From: Brasenia schreberi
Taxonomy: Eukaryota > Streptophyta > Magnoliopsida > Nymphaeales > Cabombaceae
Direction: 5' to 3'
DNA length: 64,000 bases
Assembly: GCA_036023115.1 (NCBI GenBank)
Contig: JAYKKT010000080.1
Coordinates: forward strand, 12,330,001 to 12,394,000
A program made the translations under genes and the position numbers. The notes under the pieces were generated by a model that searched no databases, had not been told where the DNA came from, and saw nothing but the letters and a program-made list of their open reading frames with translations. Positions 1 to 11,091 of the stretch are shown here, one piece after another; the first letter of the stretch is position 1; each line of letters starts with the position of its first letter.

Positions 1-1697
1 ACTAAAGATCTTAATTATGTTAGATGCATAAAAGATGAGGATGAAAAAATTCTAGTGGCAAATGATGATATAAGAAATAGATGGAAAAACTATTTTTATA
101 ATCTTTTTAATGAAAATAAAGATGTTAGTATTAGTCTAGGAGATTTAGCCAAGTTAGAAAAGTATATAAACCACAATTTCTATCGACGTATTCAAAAGAA
201 TGAAGTCAAAGAGGCTCTTAAACATATGAAGAGTGGTAAATCGGTAGGACCAGATAATATTCCTATAGAAGTTTGGAAAATACTAGGAGAAATAGGAATC
301 ACTTGACTCACAAGACTATTTAATGAAATATGAAAAAACCAAAAGATGCCCGAGGAATGGAGAGCAAGTACACTTATACCCATATATAAGAACAAGAGAG
401 ACATTCAAAATTGTGCGAATTATCGAGGTATCAAGTTAATGAGTCATACTATGAAATTATGGGAAAGAATTATCGAACATAGGTTAAGACAAGTATCAAG
501 TACAACAGAGAACCAATTTGGATTTATGCCAGGCAGATCTACTATTGAAGCGATTCACCTTTTGAGACGTCTTATGGAACATTTTAGAGCAAAAAAAAAA
601 GACCTTTACATGATATTTATTGATCTAGAAAAAGCTTATGATAGGGTACCGAGGGAGGTTCTTTGGAGAACTTTAGAAAAAAGAGGTATCCCATTGACAT
701 ATATTAACCTTATAAAAGACATGTATGATGGTGCAAAAACATGTGTGAGGACTCATGAAGGAACGACAAACTTCTTTGAAGTTAATATTGGGTTACATCA
801 AGGTTCAACTTTAAGTCCATACTTATTTTAATGGTGATGGATGAGTTAACAAAACATATTCAAGATGAAGGACCTTGGTGTATGTTATTTGCAGATGACA
901 TTGTATTAGTAGAGGAGTCTAAGGAAAAAGTTAATAGAAAATTAGAACTATGGAGAGAAACATTAGAAAGCAAAGGCCTTCAACTTAGTAGAATAAAGAC
1001 AAAATATATGGAATGTAAGTTTGACCATTTGGCTACTTCAGAGGACATAGAAATTAAAATTGGCACACATTGCATTCCCCAAAAGGAAAGTTTTAAATAC
1101 CTAGGGTCAATTTTTCAAAGTGATGGAAGAATTGATGGAGATGTTACACATAGAATTAATGCTGGTTGGTTAAAATGGAGAGGAGCATCAAGTATTCTTT
1201 GTGATAAGAAGATACTATTAAAATTAAAAGGTAAATATTATAGAGCAGCAATTAAGCCTGCAATGTTTTATGGTTCTGAGTGTTGGGCAGTTAATCATCA
1301 ACATGTACAAAAGATGTCTGTGACAGAAATGAAGATGTTGAGATGGATGAGTGGTCATACAAGAAAAGACCGTATACATAATGAGGTTATTAGAAACAAA
1401 TTAGTAGTGGCACCAATAGAGGATAAAATGAGAGAACATTGTTTAAGATGGTTTGGGCATATAGAAAGAAGATCAAAAGAAGAATCTGTAAGAAGGTTAG
1501 AAAAACTAAATTTGGAAAGTATTAAAAGAGGTAGAGGACGACCACAAAAGTGTTGGAAAGAAACAATAAAGAATGATCTAGCTTATTGGGAGTTAACTGC
1601 TAACATGGCACACGATAGGGATCTGTGGAAACAAAGAATCCATGTAGCCGACCCCGTCTAGTATGGGAAAAGGCTTAGTTGTTGTTGTTGTTTGTAG
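1..1697 (+). pseudogene. RTE-type LINE reverse transcriptase, 5' part outside window, broken
   Basis: This is the 3' two thirds of a plant non-LTR retrotransposon ORF. The reverse transcriptase core is readable: the [14 protein letters not shown] block near 617-655, the [12 protein letters not shown] block near 793-829, and the catalytic FADDIVLV at about 889-912. The C-terminal part has the RWFGHIERR and GRGRP blocks and ends with IHVADPV at 1661. The 3' end carries GTTGTTGTTGTT, the tail typical of plant RTE elements. The frame is broken by a TGA at 304, further stops near 330, and a frameshift at about 829-831 just before the VMDEL block, so it cannot encode an active protein. The endonuclease domain expected upstream lies outside the window. 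A short copy of the same 3' tail is present on the opposite strand at 62541-62680. The family call is firm; the clade name rests on the tail and the C-terminal motif. Confidence 0.88.
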
Positions 1698-2681
1698 TTT
1701 CTCATGTTTTTATCGAAGTTTTCTTTGGTTATCAGTTTATATGTTCAAACTCATTCATCTTAACCTCTTAATTCATTTTCATCACAAACATCTTTTTCAC
1801 ATGTTGATTATTAACTACCTAAAAGTCAAAATCATAAAAGATAGTGGGTTTAATTGATGCTTTATAATATTTACCTTTCAACTTTAATGACATCTTCTTA
1901 TCACATAGAATAGCTCATGCACCTCTCCATTTTTATCAACCTTCGTTAATTGTGTACATAACATATCTATTAAATTTTTCATTGCTTTGAAAACTTACCC
2001 TAAACACTAAATAAAATAAACAAAACCATTGACAAGTGAAAAACAGCCGGTCTCAATGAAAAGATTCGGAGGTAGCATTAATCCAAGCATAAAACATATT
2101 TCCTCCTACTAGTAATGAGGACAATGAAGCCTTCTAGCACAAAAAACAATCCCAAGTTCTGGTTTCTTCTATACAGGTACCTTTCTAAGGAAAGGATCTA
2201 GAAATTTAATAAATTAAAGTATGATCATTTGATTCATTTCTTCATATTCTGAAAGACCAAATTACTTACATATTTCTCTGGCGATGGCAGCTTCTGGATT
2301 GAACACTGCATCATCATCGGCATTAATTGCAGCTGATTGAAGTCCATATTCAAAAAAGCACTCCTTTCGTGACTTGTGATTTCAAGATAGCTTGCCTGCC
2401 ATAATTTCTATCCGAAAGGGATTACACATGCGAGGTGTGAGGACTCATAAATCCCAAAAGAGAACTGCCTTTAAGACCTTAAGTGGAAGGTTTAATTTCG
2501 TTGGTCCCTTGGCGACGCCATGACCACTGACATTGTTAGCAGTACACAACCAATAAAGGAGGCTGCAGCAAGTTGGGGTGTCACACAACTCATTGCAAGC
2601 TATATAGCTTTTAAATTTTAGTTTGACTTTGACGACATACATTTACCTCATAGATCATATTTTAGGCTTCATTTACTTTAC

Positions 2682-2795
2682 CTAAATGAACTCCAGTGAG
2701 GTAGTCTACGATATAAATTGTTTTGTGGGAAAAGAATTGCCCCAGAAAATCACGAGTCATATAAGCTGCATCAGTGGCTTCTCGGAAAGTGCTTT
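2682..2795 (-). other. possible isolated exon or exon remnant
   Basis: On the minus strand 38 codons read without a stop (ending IVDYLTGVHL), with protein-like composition. They are preceded by an AG and followed by GTAAAG, a good splice donor match. I cannot assign a family. No neighbouring exon is convincing: minus-strand open sequence at 2445-2642 could be part of the same relic but does not join clearly. It could be a decayed gene fragment or chance. Confidence 0.25.
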
Positions 2796-3108
2796 CTATT
2801 AGTCTAATCTGGCTATTTTTTTGGACATACGATTTCAGACAAAAATGAATATTTACACAAACGTAATAACTTAGGAATGTAAATTATACAGCTTAGTCAA
2901 AATACAAATTTTAGATCCCATAATTTCAATGTAAAAATTAATGGGGAGGATTTAAGAATTCAATGGCCTCCAATGCATGAAGACTTGTAATATATAAAAA
3001 TCATCAATTTAGGTTAACGTTACTCAATTACAGTCAACCATCTTAAATACATTTATTAAGTCAGCTTAGACACACAAGTCCATCTATGAAACCACCGTCC
3101 CCAGACGT

Positions 3109-3151
3109 GTATATATATATGTGTGTGTGTGTGTAAGAGAGAGAGTGTGTG
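3109..3151. repeat. compound microsatellite (TA)n(TG)n(AG)n
   Basis: Runs of TATATATATA, then GTGTGTGTGTGT, then GAGAGAGAG follow each other directly. Confidence 0.9.
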
Positions 3152-3802
3152 GGAGGGAGGTTGATTGGTCTTTTGTCTTTATTGCTATATAAAAGCACAT
3201 CTTGGACTCTTCCATTTATAACCAAAAGGGAAACTGATAGAGGCCCGCCAACCGTGTGGAGCAAGCATGTCTCCCTTTGGCTTCTTGGCTTTATCCATTT
3301 AAGTGTGAATACCTTTATTTTTATTTTCTTTCCTTGAGAAAAAACAACTTATCAACTATGGTATTATTATAACACACTTCTTTTACTATCAATACACCCC
3401 TAATTTAAAAGGTAGATAAAATACTCTTACAATAATTTCTCTTTCTTTTTCGTACCTAATTTTGGTATTTCTTTCTTTTTACTCTAGTGACCAACTTTTC
3501 GTCCATTTGAAGCTATTGTTGCATTCTTTGCAGTCAAAAAATACACAATTAGGTTCTGATGAATCTCATCGGAGATTTACAAAACACGAAATAAGAAAAA
3601 GAAGAAGAAAGAGACGATTGATTCGACTAATTTTCAAAATTTTCAAGGTTGTTTCCTAGAAACATATTCATATTTGTAGTTGTTTGTTGTCTTTGTGTTT
3701 TTTTGGTTTTGGTTGATGTTTCATGGTTTTGGATCGAAAGATTCAGAATTTTCGATTGCAAACGAGATATAGGATACGGTGGAATTGCAGCTCCCCTTAA
3801 AT

Positions 3803-3930
3803 GGGAGACATGATTGATCCATGTCTCTTCCTAAAGGGAAGATGCGATTGAGTCGTGTCTCCCCTACGAAGAGATTCACTTGGGCTATGTCTCCATCAAA
3901 CGAGAGATACGCTTGAGCCATGTTTCTTAT
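3803..3930. repeat. degenerate 33-bp tandem repeat, four units
   Basis: Units begin near 3803, 3836, 3868 and 3901, each a variant of GGGAGACATGATTGA followed by CATGTCTCCC. The period is 32-33 bp, a multiple of three, so the minus strand reads as an 11-residue protein repeat in the open stretch 3721-3921. There is no other evidence of coding. Confidence 0.75.
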
Positions 3931-4499
3931 GTTATATGTGTATATATGCTACAAACATTATATCTCTTTATATATTGCATGATGACAAACAACTTGAGTG
4001 AAAGTACTTACGGCATAATAGATTCTAAGAAGATGACGACTGTTCAAAATACTTATTATATCGAAGAATAAATAGACTAAAAGTGATTATAGTATACCGA
4101 AAGATTTATTCTTAACTGATTGATCGATGAAGTAAAAGAAATATTTGTTGATTGCAAAGGTGATGAATTCAACTATTAACTCATGTTTCTGATAGATAAT
4201 GTGTTTACGAGTTGTAATGAGCAAGAAATATTGGGAGAAAGTATAATATTGTTATTGTTATTATTCATTCGAAGAGTAAAGGTATAACAATAATGTATGG
4301 CTTGAGTGTGAAATGAGTGACAAGTAAAAGGCTAGTACAAATGTTGATGTTGAAAATAGTAGGTGGATGGGCACTAAGAAGATAAAGTTTCTATTTTTTA
4401 AGGTCCTTTGTTACACTATATTCAAATCATATTTCTATATGCGACTTACTTTTTATATAGATGGCATATAACAAACATTAAAAGTAAAATTGATAAGGA

Positions 4500-5640
4500 A
4501 TAAAGAGATAGAGTATGTTTGGTATAAGTTAAAGGAAAGCCATTCACTCGTTATATGAGATCAGTTACAAGAAGGCAATTGAGGTAATGGAATTGATGTG
4601 GAAAAATGTCTTGTTTTGCTCTCTTATATTAAAGAGCAATCATCGAACCTGTATAAGGAGAGACTTGTCTAAGCATGAACAAATAAAGTGATTCATTATG
4701 ATACCCATATAACTAATATGTATGTAAAATTGGTTGTTAATTCATATATATCATCTATTATTTTTGAATCTTTGTAATGATTGTTTATTAATGGTTGCTA
4801 GGATGAAAAATGCATACATAAGATTGAAAGGGTTTATCGATAGCTTAATTAGGAGATTTGATACAATTTGGACACAATACATTCATTGATAGAGTTGCAG
4901 ATTACATAATTAAACAAGTCATTTGAAGAATCACAAACCATCATTACGCATTACATTAATGTAGCAAAAGATATTATAGCAAACCCCTAGAGAAGAGTAT
5001 CATGACATGTTATTGTGATTATAAGGGAGTAGAATTGTGTGGGTATGAGGCCTCTCTTGGGATGAGTTGTTCCTAACCCTCTTTTAAATATAAACTTTCC
5101 TTGTTCTTGTGTTGGTCTTCTTTTAAGAAGAACATTTTGAGGTAGCTAGTCTTTGAATCGATATATGAGATGGTGATATCATACTTTATAAGTATTTTTG
5201 TAAATACTTGAGTGAATGTTATTGGAGATGGAAATTATAGGTATCGAGACATTAACGTATTGTTGGGATGGGAGAGGAGTGGTGACCTGAAGCGAGCATA
5301 GAGTTCTTGAAGTAAGTGGTATGTAAGTGTGCCATATATTCATGAGTTTTTATGGAAGATAGTGATATTGATGATGCTATTCACCATATTACATACATGA
5401 AGGATGAGTCTTATCCCATTGATTATTGGATGTTCATACTAGACATAGATTCATTTAGCATTGCTTGATAGAACGTACCATTGGTATTCTCTATATGAGT
5501 GGGTCAACAATATTTTATCGCTAGTGTCAAATGGTGAACAACCAATTGTAAGAAATGTGTAATACATATACTATCATCATGCTCCATGATATTTTCTATT
5601 GGTGATCACAATATTTTTAAATATGAATATGTTATTTTGG
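4500..5640 (+). pseudogene. Mutator-like (FAR1/MULE) transposase with OTU-like domain, decayed
   Basis: Read across frames, the plus strand shows the order expected of plant MULE transposases with a C-terminal OTU domain. About 4615-4740 gives a YKERLV then TNKVIHY block (the family's YKERFV.AWTN...H region). About 4826-4960 gives RLKGFI then FDTIWTQ then NKSFEESQ. About 5020-5060 resembles the cysteine-containing SWIM region. About 5225-5300 gives GDGNYRYRDI, and 5350-5470 gives a DIDDAIHHI...YWM block followed by the expected hydrophobic segment. The OTU catalytic signature DGNC reads DGNY, so the nucleophile cysteine is lost. Many stops and frameshifts are present. The assignment rests on ordered weak matches, not on an intact frame. 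No terminal inverted repeats were found around it. Confidence 0.55.
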
Positions 5641-5929
5641 CATTTTGTTTATCCAATTTGCAATTAACATTCTCTTGTGTTCCTATTTTTTTGCAAATAC
5701 ACACAACCGATGGCTCTTTGGTACTTTCTATCTTTATACAAAAATTAGTATTAAAATAAAATCAAAACAACATTAAAGACCACACTAACATATATAATTA
5801 TTTATTTAACTACATGAAGGAATGATGTATTGTATTGTCTAGCTAGAGTTGAACATAAGTGACTGATACAAAGAATTAATGACCCCATGTGTTTGCACAC
5901 ACCCATCACGATCACGTGTGCCCCACGCG

Positions 5930-5934
5930 CGGTG
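5930..5934. repeat. target site duplication CGGTG (left)
   Basis: The five bases directly before the LTR start are repeated directly after the LTR end at 11087-11091. Confidence 0.85.
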
Positions 5935-6510
5935 TGTCACATCCCAAATTTTTGGGGGCAAGCATCGAGAGGGCGCATGCACACGTACACCGCCTCCCTT
6001 GTGTCACGACCTTGAGTAGTGTGCACGTGCGCACCCCGCACACTAGCCATGGAGAACCGGAGGAGAGCACCGACACACACAATTGGGAGCTAGAGTGTCA
6101 ACCTAAGGCTAGAGGGCTAGCACCAACCAGCACTAAGCGTCAGCACCAACACTGAGACGCGACTCTAGGATGCCATGCGCAACACACTGACCAGGTGTCA
6201 CAGGCGTGCCAGGCTACTCACTCTAGTGCCTTCACCTGTCCCTTGGGAGCAGTCCGTGTTTGACCTTAAACTTTCTACAACCCTTGGTCCTAGCACTAGC
6301 ACACTTGTAACTAGGCTAACCTAAGTCAGTTGGGTAGGTTTGGTTAGCTTGTAAATGTGGCTAGGTGGGGAAGGGACTAGAAGGTTGTAGTAAGGCCAGG
6401 TGCTAGCGATTAAGCCTGCAGCCAGCTAGAGGCACTGAGCAGTTAGCGTCAGCCTGGTGCTAGTGCGCCACCTGAAAATATCCGAGGTGGCCCAGCCCTA
6501 CCCCTTGGCA

Positions 6511-6520
6511 TATAAAAGGG
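6511..6520 (+). promoter_or_regulatory. LTR TATA box
   Basis: TATAAAAGGG lies about 40 bp before the first tandem unit. The equivalent place in the 3' LTR reads CCTATGAAGGG and looks inactive. Confidence 0.6.
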
Positions 6521-6550
6521 GTTAGCTTGTAAACATGGCTAGGTGGGGAA

Positions 6551-7555
6551 GGGTGCAAGACTTGTACACATTCAGGAAGTGCCATGACGTCTAGAGTTTT
6601 GTAAAGTTTGTGCCTTATCAATGGTAAATACTTTCTTTCTTACAATTGTCTAATGGTGTGTGCTTGTGTGAGTGTGCATACATGACTCCTATGGGTGTAG
6701 ACAGATTGAAGAAGGAAAAATAAAACTTCTGCTTAGTTATTTAAAGCCTAAAGAGAGAGGATCCACACACATATTGGTTTGTACACAGAAATTTGAAGAA
6801 GGGATAAAAGTGGAATGGTTTCACTTGTCATCACAAGGTAAGTTGACTCAATTAAGCTTAGTGCCTAGAGTGTGTCAAAGAGTGCTAGAGAAAGAGGGAA
6901 GGGTGCAGGACCTGTATACGTTCGGGAAGTGTCGGGATGTCAGGGTTTTGTAAAGTTTTTTCCTTATCAATGGTAAATGCTTTCTTTCTTACAATTGCCT
7001 AATGGTGTGTGCTTGTGTGAGTGTGCATACATGACTTCTATGGGTGTAGATGGATTGAAGAATGAAGAAGAAGACTTTCGCTTGGCTATTCAAAGCATAA
7101 AGAGAGAGGATCCATGCGTATATCAGCTTACACACAAAAACTTGAAGAAGGGTTGAAAGTAGAACGGTTCTACTTATCATCACAAGGTAAGTAGACTCAA
7201 TTAAGCTCAGTGCCTAGAGTGTGTGAGAGAGTTCTAGAGAGATTAAAGGATGTGAGACTTGTATACACTTGGGAAGTGCCAAGACGTTCGGATTTTGTAA
7301 AGCTAGTGCCTTATCAATGGTAAATACTTTCTTTTTTACAATTGTCTAATGGTGTGTACTTATGTGAGTGTCTATACATGACTCCTACGGGTGTAGACAG
7401 ATTGAAGAAGGAAGAAGAAGGCTTCCGCTTGGCCATTTAAAGCCTAAAGAGAGAGGATCCACGCGCATATCGGCTTGCGCACGGGAACTTGACGAAGGGC
7501 TAAAAGTAGAACGGTTCCACTTGCCATCACAAGGTAAGCCGACTCAATTAAACTG
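6551..7555 (+). repeat. three tandem copies of a ~350-bp LTR segment
   Basis: Copies start near 6551, 6901 and 7248 (GGGTGCAAGACTTG and variants). Each carries TATCAATGGTAAATACTTTC and ends near CACAAGGTAAG. They begin just downstream of the TATA box, so the repeated piece is roughly the transcribed R-U5 part of the LTR. The single copy in the 3' LTR lies at 10766-11065. Confidence 0.88.
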
Positions 7556-7580
7556 GGTTTGACTTAAGTTTGTGACAATT

Positions 7581-7593
7581 TGGTATTAGAGCC
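7581..7593 (+). other. primer binding site, initiator tRNA-Met type
   Basis: TGGTATTAGAGCC starts three bases after the 5' LTR end. One base differs from the usual TGGTATCAGAGCC. Confidence 0.8.
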
Positions 7594-8344
7594 TTTCAAA
7601 TTTAAATTCGACTCAAGAACGACAAAACAATCTGGTGACTGTAAGTGTAAACCAATCCAGGATACACGCAACAGTTGCATGTGATTTAGTTAAAAACTTT
7701 GGTCTAAGACAGGTACACCAACCCTAATTCTATGCAAAGTGAGGTTATTGCATAGTATAATCTCTAGATTAGCATGAGATCTTGTATTGATGATCATATC
7801 TCACCAGAAATTGGTGAAAAATTCTGGTGAAAGCAGAAAAACTGCTAAACCGAATTGGACTGAAATAACCAAAAAGTTTGCATAATTTGCATTGAGTTTT
7901 TCAAACACCTGACGAGGAATATCAAGGAACGATCAATAGAACAAAGTTATCTCAACATGTACAAAGTCCAAAGAATAAAAAATCATGAGTTTTGGACATT
8001 GTTTGATACCTGAAATAGTTTTTCTTTTGAAGTGTAATAGAAACACCAGTGACAGTACATACAATTGTATATAGTTACTTTTCAAGGTAATTGTTAGAAT
8101 TTTGGGGCAAAATTTAATTTGAAAAATCATACACATTGTAATTGTTCATAAGATCACCACTTTTAGTGGAAGTGGTTGGAAATACATTTGAAAGTTTGTG
8201 CAGTTTCTGTGACAAAGTTATGTAAATTATGTTGTGGGGAAAAGTTGTAAATTTGGGATTGTTGGGTTGTAATTGGGATATGCAGCAGTCTTGTAAGTGG
8301 TTGGGGTTGTAAAACTCTTTGTGAAGTATCCTTGTAAGCTTCTG

Positions 8345-8473
8345 AAATGGCAAAGGGAAGGCGTGATGCTACAGAAGACATGGGGTCATTAGAGATGATG
8401 GTGATCACGCAGGTGTTGGCACAAATGGTGATGCGCTTGGACACGATGCAACAACAACTTACCACTATTTAGT
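8345..8473 (+). pseudogene. gag N-terminus remnant
   Basis: A reading frame starts with an ATG at about 8347 and contains the block QMVMRLDTMQQQL, the kind of coiled start seen in plant gypsy Gag proteins. It stops at TAG after about 40 codons. Sequence downstream to 9003 shows no capsid or zinc-knuckle motif, although one frame (8537-8920) is open for 127 codons with no recognisable domain. Confidence 0.45.
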
Positions 8474-9003
8474 AATATCCACCATGGGAGCCATTGGGGA
8501 CCGAGTGCGGTTGAACAGCCCCAGCAACATCATGTTGTGTTTGAGCATGGACATGCATGCTATTCTCTCAACTCTTTATTTGTTTTGCTGTTGTCAGAGA
8601 CTCGTGCAACCAAGTTGACTTTAGTGAGTGAGAAGACTAGGAACCTCCTGGGAGAGGTGCACTTATGGGCCATTCCAAAGTCCATAACTTCAGTTAAGGG
8701 AAACCAGGTAAGTGGTAAGGAAGATGGTGTGAGTGTAGGTAATGAACAATGGGAGACGAGTGTGAAGTGTGGTGGTTGTCACATGTTGGTGCAAAAGTTG
8801 GACCAAAAGAGGTCTTCTTTGTTGCGAAAGCCTTTGACTGAAAGAAGCTCACGCAAGGTGGAGGGAGAGTCATCGAAGGAGTTGCACAACCGTCCAAAGG
8901 TGGCCAGGTGGCAGCCATGAGGAGAAGTAAGATGGGCAGAACTTCGGGATTTTACCCAAAAGAGAGTGGGTGCGTAAATGCATTTTGGCCAGAGAGAGTG
9001 TCG

Positions 9004-10293
9004 AGGAGAAGTCGGAGTTGCCGATGGTGTCGGTAGAGAATGCATCGGAATGATGAGGGCTCTGAGAGAGTCCAAACCATCGAGAGTTCACGCAAGGACA
9101 AAGCTCCCTCAAGAAGACCGAAATCCTCAGGGTAACACACGAGCAAAGAGGAGGCATGCCATGGGTAGGACAAGTCAAATGCGTGAAGTACATGTCCCAA
9201 GAGGTGTGTGGGGTTGCATGGGAGCATTGCCATGAGATGGGTGCGCTAATGATGCACGTGCCTGATACCAATCAAGGAGGCATTCCAAGAGGGAAACGAA
9301 AAAGGCTGGGATGTTAGAGGAGCTAGCAAGGCAGAGGCGAACAATACTCTATCGACGGAGTGACATCCAGAGTTCAGGCGCCAATGATACCTCGAGGGTG
9401 AGGTCGTATTCAGTCGAGGAGTATTATCACAACCCAAATTCCAAGCGCTAGCATCGGGAGGGCACATGCACATGTATACTGCCTCCCTTGTGCCATGATC
9501 CTAAGTAGTGTGCACATGTGCACACTGCACACTAGCCATGGAGCAACAAAGGAGAATACTCACACTCACTGAAGCTCAAGCTCTAGCACCAACACACAGT
9601 TGGGAGCTTGAGTGTTAGCACCGACCTAAGGCTGGAGGGCCAGCTCCAAGGAGAAGTCGGAGTTGCCGGTGGTGTGGGTAGAGAATGCATCAGAATGATG
9701 AGGGCTCTAAGAGAGTCCAAACCATCAAGAGTTCACGCAAGGACGAAGCTCCCTCAAGAAGACCGAAATCCTCAAGGTAGCACACGAGCAAAGAGGAGGC
9801 ATGCCATGGGTAGGACAAGTCAAATGCGTGAAGTACATGTCCCAAGAGGTGTGTGGGGTTGCATGGGAGCATTGCCATGAGATGGGTGCGCTAATGTTGC
9901 ACGCACCTGATACCAATCAAGGAGGCATTCCAAGAGGGAACCGAAAAAGGTTGGGATGTTAGAGGAGCTAGCAAGGCAGAGGCAAACAACACTCTGTCGG
10001 CGGAGTGACATCCAGAGTTCAGGCGCCAATGATACCTCGAGGGTGAGGTCGTGTTCAGCCGAGGAGTATTATCACAACCCAAATTCCAAACGCTAGCATC
10101 AAGAAGGCACATGCACATGTACACTGCCTCCCTTGTGCCATGATCCTGAGTAGTGTGCATATGTGCACACTGCACACTAGCCATGAAGCAACAAAGGAGA
10201 GCACTCACACTCACTGAAGCTCGAGCTCTAGCACCAACACACAGTTGGGAGCTTGAGTGTTAGCACTGACCTGAGGCTAGAGGGCCAACACCG
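9004..10293 (+). repeat. 645-bp tandem duplication across internal 3' end and LTR start
   Basis: The sequence from AGGAGAAGTCGG at 9004 is repeated from 9649 with few differences. Each copy contains about 420 bp of internal sequence followed by the first about 224 bp of the LTR (LTR starts at 9425 and 10070). Only the second copy continues into a full LTR. Confidence 0.9.
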
Positions 10294-11086
10294 ACCAGTG
10301 CTAGAGCGTCAACATCGATACTGGGACGCAGTGCAAAGATGCCACACGCAGCATGCTGATTAGGCATGCACGCACGCCAGGCACCTTGCTCTAGCACCAC
10401 CACCTGTCCCTTGGGAGTAGCTTGTGTTTGACTTGGAACTTTGTATAACCCTTGATTCTAGCCCTAACACACTTGTAACTAGGTTAACCTAAGTCAGTTG
10501 GGTGGGTTGGGTTAGCTTGTAAACGTGGCTAGGTGGGGAAGGGACTAAAAGGTTGTAGTAAGGCTGCTTGCTAGCCAACAAGGGTGCAAGCTAGGGGTGT
10601 CGACCAGCTAGCACAGCACGCCACCCGAATATTCCTTGGAATATCCGAGGCGGCTCATCCCTGCCCCTTGGCCTATGAAGGGACACTTGCTGGGGGTCTT
10701 GGGCATCTTGGTCACCTTAAGCTGAGTGCCTAGAGTATGTGAGAGAGTGCTAGAGAGAGAAGGAAGGGTGCAGGGCTTGTACACGTCTGGGAAGTGCTAG
10801 GATGTTTGGGGTTTTGTAAAGCTTATGTTTTATCAATGGTAAATACTTTTTTTCTTGCAATTGTCTAACAGTGTGTACTTGTGTGAGTGTACATACACGA
10901 CTCCTACGAGTATAGACATATTGAAGAAGACTTCTACTTGGTCATTCAAAGCCTAAAAAGAGAGGATCCATGCGCATATTGGCTTGCGCATGAGAATTTG
11001 AAGATGGGCTAAAAATGAAACAATTTCACTTGCCATCACAAGGTAAGTCGACTTAATTAAGCTGGGTTTGACTTAAGTTTGTAATA
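10070..11086 (+). repeat. 3' LTR of the 5935-11086 element
   Basis: It starts TATCACAACCC (the TG end has mutated to TA) and ends TTTGTAATA before the right-hand CGGTG. It contains one copy of the 350-bp segment. TTAAGCT occurs at both borders of that segment (about 10717 and 11058), a plausible site for the repeat expansion seen in the other LTR. Confidence 0.85.
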
Positions 11087-11091
11087 CGGTG

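Larger units (their letters stand above)
1698..3800. other. AT-rich intergenic stretch, no complete gene seen
   Basis: No long ORF, RNA gene or transposon end was recognised here. It holds one short exon-like segment on the minus strand (listed separately) and a mixed dinucleotide repeat near 3109. The open frames are short and unlike any family I know. Confidence 0.5.
5935..7577 (+). repeat. 5' LTR of the 5935-11086 element
   Basis: It starts TGTCACATCCC and ends TTTGTGACA, directly before the primer binding site. It is 1643 bp against 1017 bp for the 3' LTR, because a roughly 350-bp segment is present three times here and once in the 3' LTR. Confidence 0.85.
5935..11086 (+). mobile_element. 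complete non-autonomous LTR retrotransposon
   Basis: The element is bounded by a 5-bp target duplication (CGGTG). It has a 5' LTR at 5935-7577, a primer binding site matching initiator tRNA-Met (TGGTATTAGAGC at 7581), about 2.5 kb of internal sequence and a 3' LTR at 10070-11086. The internal part has no protease, reverse transcriptase or integrase; only a short gag-like N-terminus is recognisable. It must therefore have moved with enzymes supplied by a relative, probably a gypsy element judging by the primer site and gag start. LTR divergence is high and rich in C-to-T changes, so the insertion is old. The internal 3' end is tandemly duplicated (see 9004-10293). Confidence 0.85.

Noticed and set aside
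8778..9271. Several overlapping minus-strand frames of 90-133 codons
   Set aside because: They lie within the duplicated internal part of a non-autonomous LTR element, are repeated at 9690-9916, and match no protein family.
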